Source of the DNA: Actinomadura sp. NBRC 104412
Lineage (GTDB): Bacteria > Actinomycetota > Actinomycetes > Streptosporangiales > Streptosporangiaceae
Assembly (NCBI RefSeq): GCF_030269515.1
Contig: NZ_BSTM01000002.1
Location: 186,001 to 250,000 of the forward strand
Direction: 5' to 3'
Length of the DNA: 64,000 nt
Shown here: positions 57,971 through 64,000 of the stretch, piece after piece
How the letters are laid out: each line of letters starts with the position of its first letter
Position numbering within the stretch: position 1 is the first letter of the stretch
Program-made: the position numbers and the translations under genes
The notes under the pieces: generated by a model
Database searches by the model: none
What the model saw: the letters and a program-made list of their open reading frames with translations, nothing else
Told to the model about the DNA's origin: nothing

Positions 57971-58608
57971 ACTCCCGCGAACGGATCCTGGGACGGGTAC
58001 GCGAGGCGCTGGGGCCCATGCGGGGCACGCAGGTCCCGGTGCCCCGCGACTACCGGCGGCGGATCAGCGAGCGGGAGGCGCCCACCAGGGCGGACGTGGT
58101 CGCGCTGTTCACCGAGCGGGTCGCCGAGCGGCGCGTGTCGGTCCGGCATGTCAGCGCCGACGAGCTGGCCACCGGCATCGCCGCCGCGCTGTGGGGCCGG
58201 GAGGCCAAGCGGATCATCGCGCCTCCCGATCTGCCGTTCGGCTGGCTGGCCGGGCTGGAGGGCGTCCAGGCGCAGGCCGACTCGCCCCCCGCCGACGCGG
58301 GCGTCCTGGACACCCTGGACGGGGTGGTCACCGGGTGCGCGGTCGCCATCGCGCAGACCGGCACGATCGTCCTGGACGGGGGACGCGCCCAGGGCCGCCG
58401 CGCCCTCACGCTGATCCCCCCGTACCACCTGTGCGTGGTGCACGCCGACCAGATCGTGGGGACCGTTCCGGAGGCGGTGGCCAGGCTGGACCCGTCCCGC
58501 CCGCTCACCTGGCTCAGCGGGCCCCCGGCGACCGCCGACATCGAGCTGGAACGCACGCCCGGCCTGCACGGGCCGCAGATCCTGGACGTGTTCGTCGTCG
58601 AGGACTGA
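57967..58608 (+). CDS. lutC: Lactate utilization protein LutC
   Basis: 213 residues, LUD domain. Conserved GVVTGCAVAIAQTGTIVLDGG and RALTLIPPYHLCVVHADQIVGTVPEA. It completes the LutABC L-lactate dehydrogenase complex. Its stop lies immediately next to the stop of the convergent TetR gene, with no spacer. Confidence 0.93.
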   Translation: MNSRERILGRVREALGPMRGTQVPVPRDYRRRISEREAPTRADVVALFTERVAERRVSVRHVSADELATGIAAALWGREAKRIIAPPDLPFGWLAGLEGVQAQADSPPADAGVLDTLDGVVTGCAVAIAQTGTIVLDGGRAQGRRALTLIPPYHLCVVHADQIVGTVPEAVARLDPSRPLTWLSGPPATADIELERTPGLHGPQILDVFVVED

Positions 58609-59205
58609 TCAGGGGTTCACGCCCGCCAGGACGAGGTCGAGCCCGGCGAGGAAGCGGCCCTCCCAGTCGACGGGGCCCTCCGGTTCCGCGGCCGTGATCG
58701 TCGTCTCGCCGTCGGGGCTCGTGCCGCGCACCTCCAGGGCGGTGTGGCCGATGACGTACGACAGCAGGGTGTGCGCCGCGACGGTGGCCTGTGCCTCGGG
58801 GACGCCGCCCTGCCGGAGGACCTCCCGCAGGGACGCGGCGGTGGACGCCAGGGCGGGCGGGTTGCGGCGGGTGACCAGCAGCGGCATGACCCCGGCGTGG
58901 CTCAGCAGGCGGTCGCGGTAGGAGCGGGCCCAGCCGCGCAGGGCCTCCCGCCAGCCGGCGGCGCCGGGGGAGAGGCTCGCGGGGGCGTCGGCCACGTGCG
59001 CGACCAGGCCGTCCAGCAGCTGTTCCTTGCCCCGGGGCAGGTGGTGGTAGATCGCCATGGCCTCGACCTCCAGGGCGTCGCCGAGCCTGCGCATGGTGAG
59101 GCGGCTCAGCCCCTGCCCGTCGACGATCTGGAGGGCGGTCTCGATGATGCGCTCGGTGGACAGCGGCGCGCGGTGCTGGGCGTTGATCGCTGGTTGCCGG
59201 ACCAT
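58609..59205 (-). CDS. TetR-family regulator with TetR_C-like domain
   Basis: 198 residues. The N-terminal HTH (about 14-60: STERIIETALQIVDGQGLSRLTMRRLGDALEVEAMAIYHHLPRGKEQLLDGL) is typical of the TetR class. The C-terminal domain (GWREALRGWARSYRDRLLSHAGVMPLL) is like TetR_C-1. It is convergent with lutC, so it may or may not control the lut operon. A dyad close to its own start suggests autoregulation. Confidence 0.88.
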   Translation of the reverse strand: MVRQPAINAQHRAPLSTERIIETALQIVDGQGLSRLTMRRLGDALEVEAMAIYHHLPRGKEQLLDGLVAHVADAPASLSPGAAGWREALRGWARSYRDRLLSHAGVMPLLVTRRNPPALASTAASLREVLRQGGVPEAQATVAAHTLLSYVIGHTALEVRGTSPDGETTITAAEPEGPVDWEGRFLAGLDLVLAGVNP

Positions 59206-59212
59206 GGATCGA

Positions 59213-59227
59213 CCTTACTGCGTAAAG
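59213..59227. promoter_or_regulatory. Possible TetR operator
   Basis: CTTACTGCGTAAAG (TTAC-TGC-GTAA dyad) lies 10 nt upstream of the TetR start codon, where a repressor would block its own transcription. Confidence 0.4.
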
Positions 59228-59348
59228 GGCCGTGGCCGGGTGTCCGGCGACGCGACACGCCGGGACGCGCGTACGCTGTCACCGATCGCCAGGAAGCGCC
59301 GGACCCGTTCACCGGACCCGGACCGTCACGGAACACGAGGAGCACCCC

Positions 59349-59771
59349 ATGCCGCTGGGCCGCCGCAGGAGCAAGGACGTCGCGGAACTGATCGAGGCCG
59401 ATCGGGAGCTGGCCGGGACCTACCGTGACCGCCTGGCCGAGGCGAACGAGGCGGAGGAGGCACTGCGCGCCGCGGAGGCCGCCGGCGGCACCGACGCGGG
59501 GCCGCGCGAGGAGGCGATCGCGTTCGACCGGGCGCTGACCGCCGCGCTGCTGGCCGCGGAGGCGGCCGAGCGGGTCGCGGCGGGGCCGAAGGCGTACGCG
59601 CCCGAGGGCGCCGACCCCAAGACGCGCCGGGCGGCCGAGATCGCCTACCGCAAGGCCAAGGCGAAGCCCTCGGTGCGCCCGTGGACGGAGGAGGTGGACC
59701 GGCTGCGCACCGCCCGGGAGGCGCACCGGCTGAGCTACCGGACGGTCCCCAACACGGCCGCGTCGGTGTAG
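59349..59771 (+). CDS. Hypothetical small helical protein
   Basis: 140 residues, rich in Ala, Glu and Arg. Heptad-like spacing over 10-85 predicts a coiled coil. There are no Cys, no TM and no signal peptide. The ATG at 59349 follows GAGGAGC. It is divergent from TetR and followed by the MDMPI-like gene. I do not recognise a family. Confidence 0.65.
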   Translation: MPLGRRRSKDVAELIEADRELAGTYRDRLAEANEAEEALRAAEAAGGTDAGPREEAIAFDRALTAALLAAEAAERVAAGPKAYAPEGADPKTRRAAEIAYRKAKAKPSVRPWTEEVDRLRTAREAHRLSYRTVPNTAASV

Positions 59772-59966
59772 CCCGGGAGCCGGGACGGGCGGGGGACGGG
59801 CGGGGGTGACACCGCGTCCATGGTTGGCACCTGACGCGGATCTTTGAGAATCTACCCACCCGGGGAGCGGGGAAGACCCGGGTGGGGTGGTACGCGCCGG
59901 GTGAGGCTCATATGTTCCCTGGCGGAACGGGGAACCGGCACGGTGTTCTGATCGCGGGGGGATTCA

Positions 59967-60647
59967 TTGGAGCGGACGCCGCCTGACCGTGATCGCGTCC
60001 TGGAGTCGTACCGGGACGGGGTGCGGGCGATCGGCGTGTTCGCGGACCGGGTGACGGACTGGTCCGCGCCGACCCCCTGCGCGGAGTGGCTGACGATCGA
60101 CCTGGCCGGCCATCTGCGGTGCGTGGCGGAGAACTACCTGGAGTATCTGCGGGACGCGCCGGACAGCCGGCTGGCCAAGCTGTTCGCCAGGGACTCGGCC
60201 GCGGCGGTGCTGATCCGGCAGCAGGCGCGGCAGAACGCGGCGGAGCTGGCGGTGCTGCCGGCGGAGCCGGGAGGCGACCGGATCCTGGCGTTCCAGGTGT
60301 CGGCGAGCGCGTACGCCGATCTGCTGCCGGACATGTGGGACCGCACCCATCTGATCTACCGGGGCACCAAGTACACGGTGGGGGATCACGCGGGGGCGGC
60401 GTGCGTGGAATGGCATCTGCACGCGTGGGATCTGGCGCGGTCGATGGGTGCCGACTACCGGCCGGAGGATCCGGAACTGCTGGTGTCGGCGTGGCACTGG
60501 GGCGTGCCGCATCTGCCGTTGGCGGCGGGGGACGCGTGGGAGTCGGTGCTGCGGTCGTCGGGTCGTTCGCCGCTGTGGCCGGGCGGGCCGGAGGGCGGGG
60601 AGCGGCGGCGCCCGGCGCGGCCGACGCGCCGGGCCCCGTCCATCTGA
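59967..60647 (+). CDS. Maleylpyruvate isomerase-like (DinB/MDMPI) protein
   Basis: 226 residues. Helical DinB-type fold with WSAPTPCAEWLTIDLAGHLRCVAENYLEYL, which matches the first metal-binding His region, and CVEWHLHAWDLARSMG, the second (H..H..D). This family uses mycothiol or related thiols in actinobacteria. The start is TTG 59967 after GGGGGG. The last 25 residues are a basic, low-complexity tail. It is convergent with narK. Substrate unknown. Confidence 0.75.
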   Translation: MERTPPDRDRVLESYRDGVRAIGVFADRVTDWSAPTPCAEWLTIDLAGHLRCVAENYLEYLRDAPDSRLAKLFARDSAAAVLIRQQARQNAAELAVLPAEPGGDRILAFQVSASAYADLLPDMWDRTHLIYRGTKYTVGDHAGAACVEWHLHAWDLARSMGADYRPEDPELLVSAWHWGVPHLPLAAGDAWESVLRSSGRSPLWPGGPEGGERRRPARPTRRAPSI

Positions 60648-60684
60648 GCCGAGCTCAAGCCGTCCTTGGGCCTTTTCGGGCCTT

Positions 60685-62067
60685 TCAGACGCCGGCGAGC
60701 TTCCTGGGGTGGGTCCTGATGTAGATCAGCCAGGTCAGGGCGAAGCACAGCGCGTAGAAGGCGATGAAGGCGATGTAGGCGGCGTCCCCGGTCTTGTAGG
60801 TGAGGAACGACTGGCGGAAGGCGATGTTGACCAGCACGCCGCCGAACGCGCCGATGGCTCCGGCGATGCCGATCAGGGCGCCGGCCAGGCGGCGGGCCTC
60901 GTGCTCGGCCGCGTCCGGATCGCCGCCGTTGGCGACGCCGAGCTGGGCCTTGGCGCGGAAGATGGCGGGGATCATCTTGTAGGTGGAGCCGTTGCCGATG
61001 CCGCTGAAGACGAACAGCAGGATGAACCCGGTGAGGTAGAGGGGCAGCGAGTGCCGCTGCGATGCGGCGAGGACCACGGCGGCAGCGGCGGCCATGGCCA
61101 CGAAGTTCCAGAAGGTGACGCGGGCGCCCCCGGCCTTGTCGGCCAGCCAGCCTCCGACGGGACGGATCAGGGAGCCCAGCAGGGGGCCGAGGAAGGTGAG
61201 GTAGGCGGCCTCGATCGGGGTGGCGAACTCGGCCGTGAACTCGACCTGCAAAACCTGGCCGAAGGCGAACCCGAAGCCGATGAACGAACCGAACGTCCCG
61301 ATGTAGAGGACGGACATGATCCAGGTGTGCGGGTCTTTGGAGACGTCCCGCATGGCCCGCTTGTCGTTGCGGGCCTGGGACAGGTTGTCCATGTAGAGGG
61401 CGGAGCCCAGGGTGGCCAGGACGATGAACGGGATGTAGATGCCCGCGACCAGTCCGGGGCTGCCGCTGCCCGCGGTGGCCAGCACCAGCAGGCCGACGAG
61501 TTGCACGACGGCGACGCCGAGGTTGCCGCCTCCGGCGTTGACGCCCAGGGCCCAGCCTTTGAGGCGCTGGGGGTAGAAGGCGTTGATGTTGGCCATGGAG
61601 GAGGCGAAGTTGCCGCCGCCGACCCCGGCGACGGCCGCGAGGACGAGCAGGGTGCTGTAGGAGACGCCCGGCTCGATGAGGAAGGCCGCCAGGATCGAGG
61701 GGACCAGCAGCAGCGCCGCGCTGAAGATCGTCCAGTTGCGGCCGCCGAACCTGGCGACGGCGAAGGTGTAGGGGATGCGCAGCGCGGATCCCAGCAGCGC
61801 GGGGACGGCGGTGAGCACGAACTTGCCCGCCGGGTCGATGCCGTAGGCGGGGCCCAGGAACAGCACCAGCACGGACCACAGGGTCCACACCGAGAACCCG
61901 ATGTGCTCGGAGAAGATCGAGAAGATCAGGTTCCGGCGGGCCACGGTGGCGCCGCCGTTCTCCCAGAATGCGGGCTCCTCGGGCCGCCAGTCGTCGATCC
62001 AGTGGCCTTTGAGGCGGGTCAGCGGGCGACCGCGGCCTCTCGGTTTGAGGTCGGTGGTGACGGTCAT
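60685..62067 (-). CDS. narK: Nitrate/nitrite transporter NarK (NNP family)
   Basis: 460 residues with about twelve TM helices. The nitrate signature GGGNFASSMANINAFYPQRLKGWALGVNAGGGNLG (second-half TM5-like region) is complete, together with FGSFIGFGFAFGQVLQ. The N-terminal 35 residues are cytoplasmic. The ATG at 62067 follows GAGGAG. It lies 1.3 kb before the nitrate reductase gene, in the opposite direction, and probably supplies it with nitrate. It differs from the NarK-like gene at 0.8 kb. Confidence 0.92.
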   Translation of the reverse strand: MTVTTDLKPRGRGRPLTRLKGHWIDDWRPEEPAFWENGGATVARRNLIFSIFSEHIGFSVWTLWSVLVLFLGPAYGIDPAGKFVLTAVPALLGSALRIPYTFAVARFGGRNWTIFSAALLLVPSILAAFLIEPGVSYSTLLVLAAVAGVGGGNFASSMANINAFYPQRLKGWALGVNAGGGNLGVAVVQLVGLLVLATAGSGSPGLVAGIYIPFIVLATLGSALYMDNLSQARNDKRAMRDVSKDPHTWIMSVLYIGTFGSFIGFGFAFGQVLQVEFTAEFATPIEAAYLTFLGPLLGSLIRPVGGWLADKAGGARVTFWNFVAMAAAAAVVLAASQRHSLPLYLTGFILLFVFSGIGNGSTYKMIPAIFRAKAQLGVANGGDPDAAEHEARRLAGALIGIAGAIGAFGGVLVNIAFRQSFLTYKTGDAAYIAFIAFYALCFALTWLIYIRTHPRKLAGV

Positions 62068-62249
62068 CGGGACTCCTCGTGGTCGGTTCGTCACCACGCA
62101 CGCTAGGAATCCCGGATTTCACGGGCGTGTGTCGCGTAATGCGCGAGTGATAATTCCACTGCACCGCGTACCGTGCCCCGTTGTGAGGGCGGCGGTCACT
62201 CGGAGCCTTTGCGCGGGGCGACCCCCACGTCCCCGAGGCAAGCGGTCAC

Positions 62250-62492
62250 TCAGACATGATCGGCGACCATGTCGGCGACGCGGGGGACGGACTCGCGGGC
62301 GCAGTGGGCGCTGCAGTAGAAGCGGCCGTCGACCTGCATGCCGTGGCCGATGATCCGGCATTGGCAGTGCTCGCAGATCGGCGCCATCTTGGTGATCGCG
62401 CATTCGAAGGAGTCGAAGGTGTGCACGGCGCCTTGGGCGTGCACCTCGAAGCTCATGTCGTAGTCGTTGCCGCAGACCTCGCACGTCGCCAT
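62250..62492 (-). CDS. Small Cys/His-rich putative zinc-binding protein
   Basis: 80 residues. CEVCG (4-8), a central CEHCQCRIIGHG (39-50) and CSAHC (60-64) make three Cys clusters, a shape found in a short actinobacterial family sometimes annotated as metallothionein-like. Probably binds Zn or another soft metal. The ATG at 62492 is preceded by GGAGGATCC. No partner is evident. Confidence 0.75.
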   Translation of the reverse strand: MATCEVCGNDYDMSFEVHAQGAVHTFDSFECAITKMAPICEHCQCRIIGHGMQVDGRFYCSAHCARESVPRVADMVADHV

Positions 62493-62593
62493 GGAGGATC
62501 CTCCCTGTGGACGGTGTCGCTCATGATCCTTCAGGGTCCGCTCCTACCCGTTCGGGACGCGGCCTACCGCCCGGGGCGTCCGCGGGCGGGCGC

Positions 62594-63088
62594 TCAGCCG
62601 GGGGTGAGGGAGCCGAAGGCGGGCTCGTGGCCGTCCTCCAGGTAGATGGCGCGGCGTTCGGCCAGGCCGCGCAGGCTGGGCGGCATGCGGCGGGCGATGT
62701 GCGGCGGTGCCAGCTCGTCGACCTTGTCGGGGGCGACCATGACGTGGCCGGACAGTTCCTCGGGCGGCAGGCGGAGCGCGGCGAGCTGCGCGGCGGTGAT
62801 GGTGCCGGCGAACACGAAGACGTTGACCGCGTCCACGCCGTCGCGTGGCGGGCCCCAGTCGACGCACACCAGGCCGTCCAGCCGGGGGACGAGGCCGAGT
62901 TCCTCCTCGCATTCGCGCACGCAGGCGGCCAGCGGGGACTCGCCGTCCTCGATGACTCCGCCCGGCAGGAACCAGCCCTGCTTGTAGGTGGGCTTGACCA
63001 GGAGCACCTGTCCCAGGTCGTCCAGGAGCAGGGCGGCGGCGGCGCCGCGGGTGCGGGGAAGCGAGGCGTAGTAAGCGAGGTCGGGCAT
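62594..63088 (-). CDS. Nudix hydrolase
   Basis: 164 residues. Nudix box GGVIEDGESPLAACVRECEEELGL (near 42-65) with all metal ligands; GWFLPGG precedes it. The rest is variable, so the substrate (nucleotide sugar or oxidised nucleotide) cannot be named. The ATG is at 63088. It is in the same direction as narK and divergent from the nitrate reductase. Confidence 0.88.
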   Translation of the reverse strand: MPDLAYYASLPRTRGAAAALLLDDLGQVLLVKPTYKQGWFLPGGVIEDGESPLAACVRECEEELGLVPRLDGLVCVDWGPPRDGVDAVNVFVFAGTITAAQLAALRLPPEELSGHVMVAPDKVDELAPPHIARRMPPSLRGLAERRAIYLEDGHEPAFGSLTPG

Positions 63089-63414
63089 GCTCCGAGGTTA
63101 GGCGTGCCGGGGGCGTCGCGGGGTGCGGGCGGGCCGGTTCGCGCGCGGCCCGGGCGGGCGGCCAGCGATCCGTTCGATCATCGTGCGGGAAGTGACGAAT
63201 GGTCATTGACAAGGGTCGACAACGCTTGACCCGTGATCGTCAATGGTCTCCGTCGTGGCCGGGGCGCTCTGGGGAGGGCCGTGGGACGCCCAAGCCGGAG
63301 CCGCCGGGGCGCACCCCGTTTGACCTTGGCGAACTCGTCCGTGTGAAGGGCTTTTAACATCGGGGTCACGTGCGGGACGCAGGGGCGAAACGGCGCCCGC
63401 ACACGCTCGGTCCC
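63089..63414. promoter_or_regulatory. 326-bp region upstream of nitrate reductase with nested inverted repeats
   Basis: Outer arms CATTGAC (63204-63210) and GTCAATG (63239-63245) enclose inner arms GGGTC (63213-63217) and GACCC (63228-63232). Further down, TTAAC (63354-63358), 6 nt, GTCAC (63365-63369) has the spacing of a GlnR box with diverged half-sites, 46 nt before the start codon. Confidence 0.4.
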
Positions 63415-64000
63415 ATGACCGAGACCCCGACGCACTGCCCGTACTGCGCGTTGCAGTGCGGGATGTCGCTGGGATACGGCGCCGCGGAGGGCGGGCGGGT
63501 GCCGTTACGGGTGGTGCCCCGTGAGGACGTGCCGGCCAACCGCGGCGGGTTGTGCCAGAAGGGCTGGACGTCCACCGAGATGCTCGCCGTCCCCGACAGG
63601 CTGACCACGCCGCTGATGCGGGCCTCGCGGGACGCGCCGCTGGAGCCGTGCTCGTGGGACGAGGCGCTGGAGCGGATCGTGTCGGAGGTCACGCGGCTTC
63701 AGGGCGCGCACGGCCCGGACGCGGTGGCGGTGTTCGGCGGTGGCGGTCTGACCAACGAGAAGGCTTACCAGCTCGGCAAGTTCGCCCGGGTCGCGTTGCG
63801 CACGTCGCAGATCGACTACAACGGCCGGTTCTGCATGTCCTCGGCGGCGGCGGCGTCGGGACGGGCGTTCGGGATGGACCGGGGGCTGCCGGGGCCGATC
63901 ACCGATCTGGGCCGGGCGGACGCGGTGCTGCTGGCCGGCGCGAACGTGGCGGAGACGATGCCGCCGTTCATGCGGCACCTGACCGACCTGCGGCAGGCGG
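63415..64000 (+). CDS. Assimilatory-type nitrate reductase, molybdopterin subunit (3' end outside window)
   Basis: The first 195 residues of a bis-MGD molybdopterin oxidoreductase, with no stop before the window end. The N-terminal [4Fe-4S] ligands are CPYCALQC (Cys8, Cys11, Cys15) plus Cys47 in GLCQKGW, the arrangement of NasC/NarB/NapA-type enzymes. Conserved GGGGLTNEKAYQLGKFARVALRT and NGRFCMSSAA follow. The ATG at 63415 fits the family start. It is divergent from Nudix and narK; with narK it points to nitrate assimilation. A formate dehydrogenase is less likely. Confidence 0.87.
   Translation, partial: MTETPTHCPYCALQCGMSLGYGAAEGGRVPLRVVPREDVPANRGGLCQKGWTSTEMLAVPDRLTTPLMRASRDAPLEPCSWDEALERIVSEVTRLQGAHGPDAVAVFGGGGLTNEKAYQLGKFARVALRTSQIDYNGRFCMSSAAAASGRAFGMDRGLPGPITDLGRADAVLLAGANVAETMPPFMRHLTDLRQA

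Overview
The window is one stretch of a high-GC actinomycete chromosome. The evidence is: very strong G/C preference at third codon positions, GTG/TTG starts, many ATGA stop/start overlaps, a GarA-type FHA protein beside two MerR regulators and a DUF151 nuclease, mycothiol-dependent DinB-type proteins, an F420/PPOX protein and a DUF5999 protein. A Streptosporangiales-like organism (for example a relative of Actinomadura) is a reasonable guess but cannot be proved here. No phage, integrase, transposase, tRNA, rRNA or CRISPR array was seen.

Layout. 1-8.6 kb: the end of a ThDP enzyme, a NarK-like MFS porter, a glycerol uptake pair (glpF-glpK), a Gfo/Idh/MocA oxidoreductase, a secreted serine protease and a transketolase. 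8.7-11.8 kb: a small membrane protein with a PEBP-family protein, then a paaZ gene broken by a single-base frameshift. 11.8-20.3 kb: a nearly complete trans-4-hydroxyproline catabolic cluster (XRE-cupin regulator, three-subunit D-hydroxyproline dehydrogenase, deaminase, 4-hydroxyproline epimerase, alpha-ketoglutarate semialdehyde dehydrogenase) with a matching palindromic operator at two promoters. 20.5-27.8 kb: an aldo/keto reductase remnant, succinate-semialdehyde dehydrogenase, an MFS exporter, pgi, an EF-hand protein and an unknown secreted protein. 27.8-34.0 kb: a leftward ECF sigma / anti-sigma / DUF4331 / TPR / NicO metal-transporter cluster. 34.3-36.8 kb: thiC with a TPP riboswitch, and a Nudix hydrolase.

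36.8-52.6 kb resembles the mycobacterial pgsA2-garA-ftsR-bfn-merR-gcvB neighbourhood: a CDP-alcohol phosphatidyltransferase, a long mannose-1-phosphate guanylyltransferase with a degenerate mutase half, an inserted MocR/LysE divergent pair, garA, ftsR, bfn, merR, a large LPG-synthase-like membrane protein, and gcvP behind a tandem glycine riboswitch. This part also carries most of the repeats: an 84-bp tandem repeat in a small ORF before ftsR, and a 161-bp hairpin-rich tandem repeat at 46 kb, part of which recurs behind thiC. 52.8-64 kb: a TPR protein, a PPOX protein, a small hydrolase, DUF5999, lutABC for L-lactate oxidation, a TetR regulator, two small proteins, narK, a Cys-rich protein, a Nudix hydrolase and the start of a molybdopterin nitrate reductase.

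The most interesting candidate system is the sigma/DUF4331/NicO cluster, because a sequence close to the mycobacterial SigK promoter consensus lies before the DUF4331 gene. The hydroxyproline and MocR/LysE loci give concrete, testable operator predictions.
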